Source: Opitutia bacterium (GTDB taxonomy: Bacteria; Verrucomicrobiota; Verrucomicrobiia; Opitutales; Opitutaceae). Taken from it: a stretch of 64,000 nucleotides of DNA. The stretch is from positions 1-64,000 of the forward strand of contig JACPPI010000018.1 of NCBI GenBank assembly GCA_016190985.1, written 5' to 3'. Position 1 is the first letter of the stretch, and each line of letters opens with the position of its first letter. Position numbers and translations under genes: made by a program. The notes beneath the pieces are model-generated. The model saw only the letters and a program-made list of their open reading frames with translations, was not told the DNA's origin and searched no databases. This document shows, in pieces, positions 1 to 8,286 of the stretch.

Positions 1-1
1 G

Positions 2-151
2 ATCGTGCGCGCGCTGCTCCAGTTCTTCCTCGATGAGGACGTGCAGGCCGGCTACACCGAGGTCAGCCCGCCGATCTTCGTCAACGCGGCCAGCGCCACC
101 GCCACCGGCCAGCTGCCCGACAAGGAAGGGCAAATGTATGAAGGTCAGTAG
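2..151 (+). pseudogene. serS: seryl-tRNA synthetase, internal fragment
   Basis: This is an internal piece of the class II catalytic core of seryl-tRNA synthetase, which charges tRNA-Ser. About 46 residues are readable, including the YTEVSPP and TGQLPDKEGQMYE stretches that belong to the motif 2 region. The reading frame enters from the left edge of the window. After MYEG it runs into unrelated sequence and stops at TAG 149-151. The following sequence is the middle of an IS5-type transposase on the other strand, so serS is cut here rather than ending naturally. serS is normally essential, so an intact copy should exist elsewhere, or this join is an assembly chimera. Confidence 0.8.
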
Positions 152-914
152 GCGTTGTCGCCGGCCACCACCACCTCCTCGCCATGGAGCAGTTCGCGGA
201 AGACCTGGCTGTCATGCACGCTGGCCGTGGTCGTGCGCACCGTATGAACCAGGCCGTTTTTCGCCTCCACGCCGATGTGGGCCTTCATCCCGAAGTGCCT
301 GTCGCCGCCCTTCTGGGTCGGGCTCATCTCGGAATCGCGCCGGCCGCTCTGGTTCTTCGTGCTGCTCGGGGCCGCGAGGATCGTCGCGGCCACCACCGTG
401 CCGGTCTTCACCAGCAGGCCTTGGGCGGCCAGGCCCGCGTTGACCCGGGCGAAGATCGCCTCGGCCAGGCCGTGCTGCTCGAGCAGCCGGCGGAAGTGCA
501 GGATCGTGGTCTCGTCGGGGACGCGTTGCTGGAGCGGGTCCAGACCGAGGAAGCGTTGGAACGACAGCCGGTCATGCACGGCGTCCTCCAGGCCGGGATC
601 GCTGAGGTTATACCACAGTTGCAGGCAGTGCAGGCGCAGCAGCAGCTCCACCTCGGTCAAGGGCCGGCCGGCTGATAGTGCGGCGCGACCATCGCGGCCA
701 GCTCCGCCCACGGCACCACCCGGCTCATCTCGTCGAGAAAGCGGTCGGCGCGCGTGCGTTTGGTCAGACAACCCAAAGACAGAAACGTGGCTTGTTGGCT
801 CAGGTGGATCTCACCCGCTGCCGCAAAAATACGTTCCAAAAAACACGGGAGTTTTTCAGAGGTTCCCCAAGATAGGGGAGGCAGGGCAAAAATTGCAGCG
901 TGAAGGTCGGGCAA
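145..914 (-). pseudogene. IS5-family transposase, frameshifted and 3'-truncated
   Basis: This is a DDE transposase relic read on the minus strand in two frames. The N-terminal part (657 to about 830) has QATFLSLG and DEMSRVVPWAELAAM, then stops at APHYQPAGP. The next frame resumes with GRPLTEVELLLRL and continues through PDETTILHFRRLLE, APSSTKNQSG and GMKAHIGVEA to GDNAY. The two frames join near 660-668 if one base is restored. The expected first catalytic Asp (family pattern VDAT) is Ala here, codon 388-390. The second Asp (GDNAY) is present, but the protein ends there, so the catalytic Glu is missing. The true start is uncertain. Family assignment is firm; activity is very unlikely. Confidence 0.85.
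146..875 (-). mobile_element. truncated IS5-type insertion sequence
   Basis: This is the remnant carrying the broken transposase. One end is lost inside the transposase gene at about 145-148, directly against the serS fragment. The other end is probably in the AT-richer stretch near 838-875, but I cannot define the terminal inverted repeat with one end missing. No target-site duplication can be seen. The boundary at 875 is a guess. Confidence 0.6.
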
Positions 915-983
915 AAATTACCCGGAAAAATCATGATAGTTGCATGTCGCTGGTCGGGAGCGGCTAGCGCGCGGCGGCATCTC

Positions 984-1000
984 TTGGCACAGGGCTTGCA
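984..1000 (+). promoter_or_regulatory. sigma-54 (RpoN) promoter of the flagellar operon
   Basis: TTGGCAC at 984-990 and TTGCA at 996-1000 are separated by five bases, matching the -24/-12 consensus (TGGCAC-N5-TTGCA). The GG and GC elements are 12 bases apart. It lies directly before the first flagellar gene of the operon. The expected transcription start is near 1011, only a few bases before the flgF ATG at 1015. An RpoN-dependent activator would be needed; none is encoded in this window. Confidence 0.85.
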
Positions 1001-1014
1001 CAGTCGGCGGGAGG

Positions 1015-1764
1015 ATGAACATCGGTCTCTATCAAAGTGCGTCGGCCCTCACGGCCATCGAGCGCTGGCAGGATGTGGTGGCGCAGAACATCACGTCGAG
1101 CCAGACCACGGCCTACCGCAAGCGCACGGTGAGTTTCAGCACGGAGCTGAGCGGGGAGTTGCAGACCGACCCGCACGGCCGCATGGGCGAGGGCAACGGC
1201 ACCCCGGCGATTTTCCCCAAGATCAACACCGGCGTGAATTTCAACTCCGGCGAGACCGAGCCCACGCGCCGCGACCTGGACCTGGCACTCCAAGGCGAGG
1301 GCTTTTTCGAGGTGCAGATGCCGGACGAGTCGAAGGCCTACACCCGCAGCGGCGAGTTCCGCATGCGCCCCGACCGGACCCTGGTCACGACGGGCGGGCA
1401 GGAGGTCATGAGCACCTCGGGCCGGCCCATCGTGCTGCTGGCCGGCGGCGGCGCGATCAGCATCGAGGAGGACGGCACGATCCTCCAGGGCGGCGCGCAG
1501 CTCGGCAAGCTGGCCGTGAGAAAATTCAGCGACAACTCGGTGCTGTCGCCCATCGCCGGCGGCTATTTCACCGCGCCCGAGGGCGTCGAGGCCGAGTTGG
1601 TGGAGAAGCCCGAGGTGCTCCAGGGCTACCTTGAGAGCAGCAACACCTCGTCCCTCCGCGAAATGGTGGACATGGTGATCATCTCCCGCGCCTACGAGGC
1701 CAACCAGAAGATCATCAGCGTCGCCGACCAGACGATGCAGCAGACCCTCGATGCCCTTGGCTGA
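1015..1764 (+). CDS. flgF: flagellar basal-body rod protein FlgF-like
   Basis: Proximal rod protein of the flagellar basal body, acting in the periplasm after export by the flagellar type III system. The 249-residue product has the paired rod/hook signatures. The N-terminus is MNIGLYQSASALTA with AQNITSSQTTAYRK; the LALQGEGFFEVQ and YTRSGEFRM blocks are near residues 85-110; the C-terminus carries a SLREMVDMVIISRAYEANQK helix. I start it at 1015 because the sigma-54 promoter at 984-1000 lies inside the longer open frame from 940, and homologues begin near this Met. It heads the operon. Telling FlgF from FlgG rests on order and on the shorter, more divergent sequence. Confidence 0.85.
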   Translation: MNIGLYQSASALTAIERWQDVVAQNITSSQTTAYRKRTVSFSTELSGELQTDPHGRMGEGNGTPAIFPKINTGVNFNSGETEPTRRDLDLALQGEGFFEVQMPDESKAYTRSGEFRMRPDRTLVTTGGQEVMSTSGRPIVLLAGGGAISIEEDGTILQGGAQLGKLAVRKFSDNSVLSPIAGGYFTAPEGVEAELVEKPEVLQGYLESSNTSSLREMVDMVIISRAYEANQKIISVADQTMQQTLDALG

Positions 1765-1815
1765 GAACCCGCCATGAAATTTGCAGCCGCTAGTCAGACC
1801 AAATCACGACTGCAT

Positions 1816-1849
1816 GGCCGCGCATGCTTTGGAGGCATGCCGGCCTTTT
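1816..1849 (+). terminator. hairpin with T-run between flgF and flgG
   Basis: GGCCG pairs with CGGCC and GCATGC with GCATGC across a seven-base loop, with one unpaired C, and TTTTCC follows. It has the shape of an intrinsic terminator, but flgG follows 22 bases later in the same direction. It is therefore more likely a partial terminator or an mRNA-processing/stability structure. Function is inferred. Confidence 0.45.
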
Positions 1850-1871
1850 CCTTCCCCGCCGCCCGCCGCCC

Positions 1872-2654
1872 ATGAACCTCTCGCTCTATTCCGCCGCCAC
1901 GGGCATGGAGGCCCAGCAGCTCAACCTGAACACGATCGCCAACAACCTGGCCAACGTGAACACGCCCGGCTTCAAGCGCAGCAAGATCGAGTTCCAGGAT
2001 CTGCTCTACCAGAAGCCCCGCGCCGTGGGCTCCAACTCCGGCGGCGGCAACCTCGTGCCCACCGGCATCGAGGTCGGCAACGGCTCGCGCGTCGCGGCGA
2101 CCTCCAAGGTCTTCACGCAGGGCCAGCTCACCCAGACCGGCGAAAAATTCGACCTCGCGATCCAGGGCGACGGTTTCTTCGAGGTGCAGCGCGCCGACGG
2201 CACCATCGGCTACACGCGCGACGGCTCCTTCAAGCTCAACGCCCAGGGCCAGGTCGTGACCGTCGACGGCCTGCCGATTCTCAGCGGCTTCCAGGCGATC
2301 CCGGCGGGCGCGAGCGCCGTCAACATCGCGCAGAACGGCGAGGTGTCGGTGCAGTCGTCCAACGGCACGCAGAGCTTCCGGCTCACCATGACGCGCTTCG
2401 CCAATCCCTCCGGCCTGCGCAGCCTCGGCGGCAACCTCTACGAGGAGACGGCGGCGAGCGGCACGCCCGAGACCGGCTCACCGAGCGAGACGGGCTTCGG
2501 CAGCATCATCCAGGGCTACACCGAGGCCTCGAACGTCAACATCGTCGAGGAGATGGTCAACCTGATCGTCGCCCAGCGCGCCTATGAGATCAATTCCAAG
2601 TCCATCCAGACCTCGGACGAGATGCTCCAGAACGTCGCCCAGATGAAACGCTGA
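1872..2654 (+). CDS. flgG: flagellar basal-body rod protein FlgG
   Basis: Distal rod subunit that joins the proximal rod to the hook through the L and P rings. The protein is 260 residues, the usual FlgG length. It has the N-terminal rod motif NTIANNLANVNTPGFKRSK, the central FDLAIQGDGFFEVQ and YTRDGSFKLN blocks, and the C-terminal ASNVNIVEEMVNLIVAQRAYE helix. The start is the ATG that places MNLSLYSAATGMEAQQ first, as in homologues. A hairpin in the 107-base gap upstream may adjust expression relative to flgF. The next gene, flgA, follows after four bases. Confidence 0.95.
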   Translation: MNLSLYSAATGMEAQQLNLNTIANNLANVNTPGFKRSKIEFQDLLYQKPRAVGSNSGGGNLVPTGIEVGNGSRVAATSKVFTQGQLTQTGEKFDLAIQGDGFFEVQRADGTIGYTRDGSFKLNAQGQVVTVDGLPILSGFQAIPAGASAVNIAQNGEVSVQSSNGTQSFRLTMTRFANPSGLRSLGGNLYEETAASGTPETGSPSETGFGSIIQGYTEASNVNIVEEMVNLIVAQRAYEINSKSIQTSDEMLQNVAQMKR

Positions 2655-2658
2655 TCCC

Positions 2659-3360
2659 ATGCGCGCCTTGCTCCTCTCCTTCGTCCTGATCTGCGCCGTC
2701 ACTGCGGCGGCGGCGCCGGTGGCCGACGCCACGCCGCTGACGCGCGACGATTTCGTGACAGCGCTCACCGCCGATCTCGTCCGGCATTTCAACCTCGAGG
2801 GCGACCTGCAGCTGGAACTGCTCCGCCCCTGGGCCGCCCCGGCGCGGCTGGCCCGGAAATGGGCGGTGGAGGTCACCGAGTATCCTTCGCTGCCGGCCAC
2901 CTCGATGCTGGTCCGCTGCCGCGTGCTCGCCGACGGCGAGCCGGCGGCCGATTGCACCGTCACGCTGCGCGCGCTGCTCTGGCGCGACGCCTGGGCGGCC
3001 CGCCAGCCGCTCGCGGCCAACGCGGCGTTCGACGCGGCCGCGCTCGAGGCCCGCCGCGTGGATTTTTTCCGCGAGCGCGACGCCCTGTCGGCCACCGTCG
3101 GCGATCACGACTTCAGGTTTGTCCGCTCCATCCAGCCCGGCCGCCTGCTGACCTGGCGCGACGTGGCGCGGCGCCCGCTCGTCCGCAAGGGCGACGTGGT
3201 CGAGGTGGCCGCCATCGACGGCCTGCTCCAGATCACGATGAAGGGCCTGGCGATGGAAAGCGGCGCCGCCGGCGACACCGTCACCATCCGCAACCAGGAA
3301 TCGCGCAAGGATTTCGCGGCCCAGGTCGTGGCCGAGAACCGCGTGCAAATCCGCTTCTGA
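2659..3360 (+). CDS. flgA: flagellar P-ring assembly chaperone FlgA
   Basis: Periplasmic chaperone for P-ring (FlgI) assembly. The 233-residue protein opens with a signal peptide (MRALLLSFVLICAVTAAAAP). The C-terminal half holds the SAF-type domain, recognisable by SIQPGRLLTWRDVARRPLVRKGD and LLQITMKGLAMESGAAGDTV, with a final RNQESRKDFAAQV segment typical of FlgA. The middle section is poorly conserved. It sits between flgG and flgH with gaps of four and two bases, so it is part of the same transcript. Confidence 0.88.
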   Translation: MRALLLSFVLICAVTAAAAPVADATPLTRDDFVTALTADLVRHFNLEGDLQLELLRPWAAPARLARKWAVEVTEYPSLPATSMLVRCRVLADGEPAADCTVTLRALLWRDAWAARQPLAANAAFDAAALEARRVDFFRERDALSATVGDHDFRFVRSIQPGRLLTWRDVARRPLVRKGDVVEVAAIDGLLQITMKGLAMESGAAGDTVTIRNQESRKDFAAQVVAENRVQIRF

Positions 3361-3362
3361 CC

Positions 3363-3980
3363 ATGAAAAGGCAATCTCTCCTCCGCCATTGGCCCGCGCT
3401 CGCGGCGGGCCTGGCGGCGGCGCTGCCCGCCCCGGCCGGCTCGCTGTGGGCCGACGGGGCCAGCGACCGCGGCATGTTCGCCGACCGCAAGGCCGCGAGG
3501 GCCGGCGACATCCTCACGATCGTCGTGAACGAGTCGGTCTCCGCCTCCAACAGCCAGAGCAAAAAGTCCACGCGCGATTCCACCATCGCCGACGCGGTCT
3601 CCAGTTTTCTCTATCCCACGACCGGATTGCACAAGGGCGCGCTGCCCAGCGTCTCGATCAAGGGCTCGGCCTCCAATGCCGGCGGCGGCGACATCAGCAA
3701 CAGCCAGAGCCTCTCGGCCCAGGCCGCCGTGCTCGTCACCGACGTGCTGCCCAACGGCAACATGGTGATCGAGGGCATGCGCGTCGTCACCTTCTCCGGG
3801 GAGACGCAATACGTCGTCCTGCACGGCCTCGTGCGGCCCGACGATGTCTCCCGCGCGAACACCGTCGCCTCGAGCAACATCGCCGACGCCCGGGTGGAGT
3901 TCCTCAGCGAGGGCTCGCTCACCGACGCGCAGAAGCGCGGCTGGCTCTTCAAGCTCTACGAAAAACTGCGCCCCTTCTGA
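3363..3980 (+). CDS. flgH: flagellar L-ring protein FlgH, no lipobox
   Basis: L-ring subunit forming the outer-membrane bushing of the flagellum. In the 205 residues I see SLWADG, MFADRKAARAGDILTIVVNE and NGNMVIEGMR; the C-terminal third carries VRPDDVSRANTVASSNIADA. FlgH is usually a lipoprotein with Cys at the cleavage site. Here the signal peptide ends in LPAPAGSLWADG and has no cysteine, so the protein would be secreted without a lipid anchor. The start codon follows flgA by two bases. Confidence 0.93.
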   Translation: MKRQSLLRHWPALAAGLAAALPAPAGSLWADGASDRGMFADRKAARAGDILTIVVNESVSASNSQSKKSTRDSTIADAVSSFLYPTTGLHKGALPSVSIKGSASNAGGGDISNSQSLSAQAAVLVTDVLPNGNMVIEGMRVVTFSGETQYVVLHGLVRPDDVSRANTVASSNIADARVEFLSEGSLTDAQKRGWLFKLYEKLRPF

Positions 3981-3991
3981 TCCCGCCCGCC

Positions 3992-5089
3992 ATGACAAGG
4001 ATGTTCCCCCTCTTCGCCCTGCTGCTCGGCGCCGCCACGGTCGCCGCGGGCAGCCGCATCAAGGACCTGACGCTCATCGACGGCGGGCGCGACAACCAGC
4101 TCGTGGGCTACGGCCTCGTCGTCGGCCTCGCGGGCGACGGCGACAGCAACGCCGCGACCACGCTTCGCAGCGTGGCCAACGTCCTGCAGCGCTACGGCCT
4201 CGCCGTCAGCCCGACGGACATCAAGGCCAAGAACGTCGCCGCCGTCATGCTCACGGCCGACATCGGCGCGTTCCTCAAGGCCGGTGCCCGCATCGACGTG
4301 ACCGTGGCCTCGCTCGGCGACGCCAAGAGCCTCCAGGGCGGCGTGCTGCTGCAGGCCCCGCTCCTCGGCGCCGACGGCCGCGCCTACGCGGTCGCCCAGG
4401 GCCCGGTGGTCATCGGCGGATTCCTCGGCGGGTCGGGCGGGGCGGGGGGCGCGACCGTGCAGAAAAACCACCCGACCGTCGGCTCGATCAGCAACGGCGC
4501 GATCGTCGAGCGCGAGATTCCCGCCCGTTTCGTGCAGGACAACAGCCTGCGCCTGCTGCTGCACAATCCCGATTTCACCTCGGCCACGCGCCTGGCCGAC
4601 GCCATCAACGCCGTCTATCCCGCCGCCGCCCACGCCGGCGACGCCGCCACCGTCACGGTGCAGTTGCCGGCCGCGTTTGCCGGCCGCGACGTGGCCTTTG
4701 TCTCCGAGCTGGGCACGATCGAGGTCTCGCCCGACACCCAGGCCCGCATCGTCATCAACGAGCGCACCGGCACCATCGTCGCCACCTCCACCGTGCACAT
4801 CGCGCAGGTGGCCATCGCGCACGGCTCGCTGACCATCACTGTGACCTCCAACGTCGGGGTCTCGCAGCCCGGCGCCTTCAACAATTCCGGCCGCACCACG
4901 CCCGTCGCCAGCACGCAGACCAGCGTGAACGAGGTGAAGGGCGGATTTCTGATCCTGAACGACGCGCCGACCATCGAGCGCCTCGCCGCCGGCCTGAACG
5001 CCCTCGGCGTCTCGACCCGCGAGATGATGGCCATCTTCCAGTCCCTCAAGCGCGCCGGCGCGTTGCAGGCCGAGCTCATCATCAACTGA
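3992..5089 (+). CDS. flgI: flagellar P-ring protein FlgI
   Basis: P-ring subunit around the rod in the periplasm. The 365-residue protein is full length. It starts with a short signal peptide (to VAAGSRIKDL) followed by the highly conserved LVGYGLVVGLAGDGDS. It continues with VANVLQRYGLAVSPTDIKAKNVAAVMLTA, NEVKGGFLILNDAPTIERLA and the closing MMAIFQSLKRAGALQAEL. It sits between its partner ring gene flgH and the rod-binding flgJ, with one base before the latter. Confidence 0.96.
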   Translation: MTRMFPLFALLLGAATVAAGSRIKDLTLIDGGRDNQLVGYGLVVGLAGDGDSNAATTLRSVANVLQRYGLAVSPTDIKAKNVAAVMLTADIGAFLKAGARIDVTVASLGDAKSLQGGVLLQAPLLGADGRAYAVAQGPVVIGGFLGGSGGAGGATVQKNHPTVGSISNGAIVEREIPARFVQDNSLRLLLHNPDFTSATRLADAINAVYPAAAHAGDAATVTVQLPAAFAGRDVAFVSELGTIEVSPDTQARIVINERTGTIVATSTVHIAQVAIAHGSLTITVTSNVGVSQPGAFNNSGRTTPVASTQTSVNEVKGGFLILNDAPTIERLAAGLNALGVSTREMMAIFQSLKRAGALQAELIIN

Positions 5090-5090
5090 C

Positions 5091-5429
5091 ATGTCCGCCG
5101 CCGCCGTCAGCCCCGTCTCGCACCACGCCAGGCCCGCGCACGACCTGGCGGCGCTGAAGCGCGGCAACCTTGATCCGGCCGAGCAGCGGCAGGCGGTGGG
5201 GGAGCAGTTCGAGGCGATCCTCATCCGCCAGTTTCTCGCGCAGAGCCTCGGCTCGCTGATGGGCGACGGCAAGGAGGGCGGCGGCGGCGTCTACGGCTAC
5301 ATGCTGACTGACACGCTCGCCGACAAGCTCACCCAGGGCGGCGGCCTGGGGCTCGCCCCGGTCATCACCCGGCAGCTTTCACCCCGCGGCAAGCCGGCCC
5401 CCGCGCCCGCCGCGCCCCAACCCCGATGA
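5091..5429 (+). CDS. flgJ: rod-binding protein, FlgJ N-terminal domain only
   Basis: Rod cap/scaffold that helps rod assembly. The 112-residue product matches only the N-terminal rod-binding half of FlgJ: QRQAVGEQFEAILIRQFLAQSLGSLM and the GGGVYGYMLTDTLADKL block. The muramidase half found in enterobacterial FlgJ is absent, so a separate lytic enzyme should open the peptidoglycan; the M23 peptidase at 50090 is one candidate but nothing links them directly. The proline/alanine-rich tail overlaps the flgN start by four bases (ATGA). Confidence 0.85.
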   Translation: MSAAAVSPVSHHARPAHDLAALKRGNLDPAEQRQAVGEQFEAILIRQFLAQSLGSLMGDGKEGGGGVYGYMLTDTLADKLTQGGGLGLAPVITRQLSPRGKPAPAPAAPQPR

Positions 5430-5941
5430 ACGCGAACGCCACCGCACCCGTCAACTGGCCGGAGATCGTCGAGGCCCTGCGCGCCGAGCTGGCCGAATAC
5501 GGCGGGCTGCTCGCGCTGTTCGACGAGCAGCAGCGCGCCCTCTTCGCCCGCGAGGCCGGCGAGGTGCTGCGCCTCTCCGCGGTCATCGAGCGGCAGGTGG
5601 GCGGCGTCAGCCGCTGCCGGCAGCGGCGCGAAAGCCTCGTGGCCCTGCTGGCCCGCGCCCTCGGCCAGCCCGACCGCGCCACCCTGCGCTCGCTGCTGCC
5701 CCTCATCGAGCCCACGGCCCGTCCGCTCCTCGAGGCGCTCATCGCCGAGGTCAACCGCCTGTTGCACCGCGTGCGCCGCCAGAACCGCCAGAACCACCTG
5801 CTCCTTTCGCGGACCGTCTCCCTCCATCAGGAGACGCTGGCGCAACTCCGGCCCCAGGCCTTCACGCAGACCTACACTCCCGCCGGCCGCGTGCAGCTGG
5901 CGTCGAATCCGACGGCTTCCACGTTGCGCGCCGCCGGCTGA
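5426..5941 (+). CDS. flgN: flagellar export chaperone FlgN-like
   Basis: Probable cytoplasmic chaperone for the hook-filament junction proteins FlgK and FlgL, encoded next. The 171-residue protein is mostly helical, with a long central heptad-like stretch (ALRAELAEYGGLLALFDEQQ and later LIAEVNRLLHRVRRQNRQN), the shape of the FlgN family. Sequence similarity in this family is low, so much of the call rests on position: it overlaps flgJ by four bases and precedes flgK by nine. Confidence 0.78.
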   Translation: MNANATAPVNWPEIVEALRAELAEYGGLLALFDEQQRALFAREAGEVLRLSAVIERQVGGVSRCRQRRESLVALLARALGQPDRATLRSLLPLIEPTARPLLEALIAEVNRLLHRVRRQNRQNHLLLSRTVSLHQETLAQLRPQAFTQTYTPAGRVQLASNPTASTLRAAG

Positions 5942-5950
5942 GCCCCTCCC

Positions 5951-7363
5951 ATGTCCGGCCTGTTCTCCAGCCTCAACGCCGCCGCCAACGCCCTGGGCGT
6001 CCAGAGCCGCGCCGTGGAGACCGCCGGCAAGAACCTCGCCAACGTCAACAACCCCGCCTACGCCCGCCAGCGCGTCCATCTCGGCTCGTTGGGAACCATC
6101 CAGACCCCGCAGGGCCCCGAGAGCATGGGCGTGACCGTGCTCGGGCTGGAGCAGATGCGCGACGCGCTGCTCGACAAGCAGGTGCTGCGCGAGATCTCGC
6201 TGTCGGCCGGCTACGCGGCCGAGCAGCAGGGCTACCAGCGCGCCTCCGCCGGCCTCGGCCAGGGCATCGACGGCACGCAGAACGCCGGCGGCGCCAGCAG
6301 CACCAGCGCCAACGGCGTGGCGGCGGCGCTCGACGACTTTTTCAACGCCTTCCAGAGCCTCGCCTCCAATCCGACCGATGCCGGCCAGCGCCAGACCCTG
6401 CTGCAAAGCGCCAGCATCCTCACCGACCGCCTCCGCCTCGCCGACCGGCGCCTGACCCAGGTCAGCAGCGATCTCGACGCGCAGATCGGCACCGATGTCG
6501 GCACCGCCAACCGCCTCCTCTCGACCATCGCCGGCCTCAACGCCCAGATCGCCCGGCTCGAGATCAACAACCCCGGCTCGGCGGTCGACCTCCGCGACCA
6601 GCGGCAGGCCGACCTCGAGCAGCTCGCGGCCACGATGCCCGTGGATCTGCGCACCTCGCCCGCCGGGCAGGTCCAGCTCTACGCCAAGGACACCCTGGGC
6701 AACGACGTGCTGCTGGTCGACGGCCCTACGGTGCTGGGCCCGGTCGCGTTCAACGGCACGCAGGTCACCGGCGGAGCCGCCGCCGCCGTGCTCGCGCTCT
6801 CCTCCGGCTCCATCCAGGGCGCCCTCACCGCCCGCGACGGCGCGGCGCGGCAGATCCGGGACAGCCTCGACCGGCTCGCCGCGCAGCTGGTGGGCGCCGT
6901 CAACGCCGCCTACAACCCCACCGCCGCCACCGGCGATTTCTTCGCCGCCGGCGGCGCCACGGCCGGCACCATCGCGATCGCCGCGGGCGTCAACACCGGC
7001 ACGCTCAAGGCCAGCGACGGCGGCGCCGCGGGCGACAACACCGTGGCGCTCGCCATCGCCCGGATCGCCACGCGCAAATTCTCCACCGCCGGCGGCGATG
7101 CCATCGACGGCACGCTCGGCGGCTACTTCTCCGCCGCGGTCAGCAACCTCGGGCAGGCCGTGGCCGGCGCCACGGCGCGGGTGGCCGACCAGGACAACGT
7201 CCGGCAGCTCGTGACCGGCCAGCGCGACTCGGCCAGCGGCGTCTCCCTCGACGAGGAGACGGCCGACCTCCTCAAGTATCAGCGCGCCTTCCAGGCCTCG
7301 GCGCGGGTCTTCACCACCATCGATTCCCTGCTCGACACGGTCGTCAACCGCCTCGGCGCCTGA
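5951..7363 (+). CDS. flgK: hook-associated protein 1, FlgK
   Basis: First hook-filament junction protein. The 470 residues show the N-terminal rod/hook signature AGKNLANVNNPAYARQRV and the LDDFFNAFQSLASNPTDAGQR region typical of FlgK. Further on are DLRDQRQADLEQLA and a C-terminal EETADLLKYQRAFQASARVFTTIDSLLDTVVNRLG helix. It is somewhat short for the family (often 450-650). It lies between its likely chaperone FlgN and partner FlgL. Confidence 0.95.
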   Translation: MSGLFSSLNAAANALGVQSRAVETAGKNLANVNNPAYARQRVHLGSLGTIQTPQGPESMGVTVLGLEQMRDALLDKQVLREISLSAGYAAEQQGYQRASAGLGQGIDGTQNAGGASSTSANGVAAALDDFFNAFQSLASNPTDAGQRQTLLQSASILTDRLRLADRRLTQVSSDLDAQIGTDVGTANRLLSTIAGLNAQIARLEINNPGSAVDLRDQRQADLEQLAATMPVDLRTSPAGQVQLYAKDTLGNDVLLVDGPTVLGPVAFNGTQVTGGAAAAVLALSSGSIQGALTARDGAARQIRDSLDRLAAQLVGAVNAAYNPTAATGDFFAAGGATAGTIAIAAGVNTGTLKASDGGAAGDNTVALAIARIATRKFSTAGGDAIDGTLGGYFSAAVSNLGQAVAGATARVADQDNVRQLVTGQRDSASGVSLDEETADLLKYQRAFQASARVFTTIDSLLDTVVNRLGA

Positions 7364-7374
7364 TTCCTCCTCCC

Positions 7375-8271
7375 ATGCGTGTAGCCTCCGGCAGTGTTTC
7401 CGACAGCATCGTGCGCCAGATCCAGCAGCTGAGCAGCCAGCAGGCGAAGTTGCAGAGCCAGGTCGCCACCGGGCAGCGCATCTCGCAGCCCGAGGACGAT
7501 CCCGCCGCCGTGGGCCGCGTGCTGAACCTGGAGAGCGAGCGCCGCCAGATCACCCAGTTCGGCCTCAACGCCTCCACCGCGCTGGCCGTGGCGCAATCCG
7601 CCTTCTCCGGCCTGCAGGGCATCAAGAAAATCTCCGACCGCGCGGGGGAACTCGCCACGCTCGGCACCGGCGTGCTCGGCCCGGCCGCGATGCAGGCCTA
7701 CGGCGCCGAGGCCGGCCAGTTGATCGAGCAGGCCGTGCAGGCCGCCAACACCCGGTTCAGCGGCAACTACCTCTTCGCGGGCACCGCCGTCGATGCCCCG
7801 GCCGTCAGCGTCACCCGCGATGTCGGCGGCCGCATCACCGCCGTCAGCTACGACGGCAACAGCGCGCAGGCCGTCATCCCGTTGTCCGAGGCCACGAGCA
7901 TCGCCCCCTCGACCGGCGGCGCCACCAACCAGGGCCTGGCCGACTTCATCACCAACCTGATCGGCCTGCGCGACGCGCTGAACAGCGGCGCCCCGGCCGC
8001 CGTGGCCGCCACCCAGGCCGCCCTGACGGACAGCGAGGACCTGCTCGTGGCCGCGATCGCCGACAACGGCGGCATGCAGACCCGCATCGAGGCCAGCCAG
8101 GCCCAGCAGGCCGACCGCACGACCAGCGTGGACCAGCTGATCTCCGCCGAGACCAGCGCCGACCTGGCCGCGACCGTCATGAAACTGAACCAGACGCAGA
8201 CCGCCTACCAGGCCGCGCTGCAGTCCGCCGCCAACATCATGCGCCTCTCCCTCCTCGATTACATCCGCTGA
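7375..8271 (+). CDS. flgL: hook-associated protein 3, FlgL
   Basis: Second hook-filament junction protein, between FlgK and flagellin. The 298 residues resemble a short flagellin. The N-terminus has QIQQLSSQQAKLQSQVATGQR with ISQPEDDPAAVGRVL; VQAANTRFSGNYLFAGTAVD is mid-protein; SAETSADLAATVMKLNQTQTAYQAAL lies near the end. NYLFAG-type motifs separate FlgL from flagellin proper. It follows flgK after 11 bases. Confidence 0.94.
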   Translation: MRVASGSVSDSIVRQIQQLSSQQAKLQSQVATGQRISQPEDDPAAVGRVLNLESERRQITQFGLNASTALAVAQSAFSGLQGIKKISDRAGELATLGTGVLGPAAMQAYGAEAGQLIEQAVQAANTRFSGNYLFAGTAVDAPAVSVTRDVGGRITAVSYDGNSAQAVIPLSEATSIAPSTGGATNQGLADFITNLIGLRDALNSGAPAAVAATQAALTDSEDLLVAAIADNGGMQTRIEASQAQQADRTTSVDQLISAETSADLAATVMKLNQTQTAYQAALQSAANIMRLSLLDYIR

Positions 8272-8286
8272 ACCGCCCCCGCCGCC

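Noticed and set aside
655-680. Programmed ribosomal frameshift in the IS5 transposase
   Set aside because: No slippery A/G run is present at the junction, and the same gene has lost a catalytic Asp and its 3' end, so decay is the simpler explanation.
940-1014. Upstream start for flgF at 940
   Set aside because: It would place the sigma-54 promoter inside the coding region and add residues without homology to the rod protein family.
2590-5272. Long minus-strand open frames across the flagellar genes (for example near 3105-3998 and 3956-5272)
   Set aside because: They are antisense to well-supported flgA/flgH/flgI genes, have no recognisable motifs and show the Arg/Gly/Ala/His-rich composition of GC-rich shadow frames.
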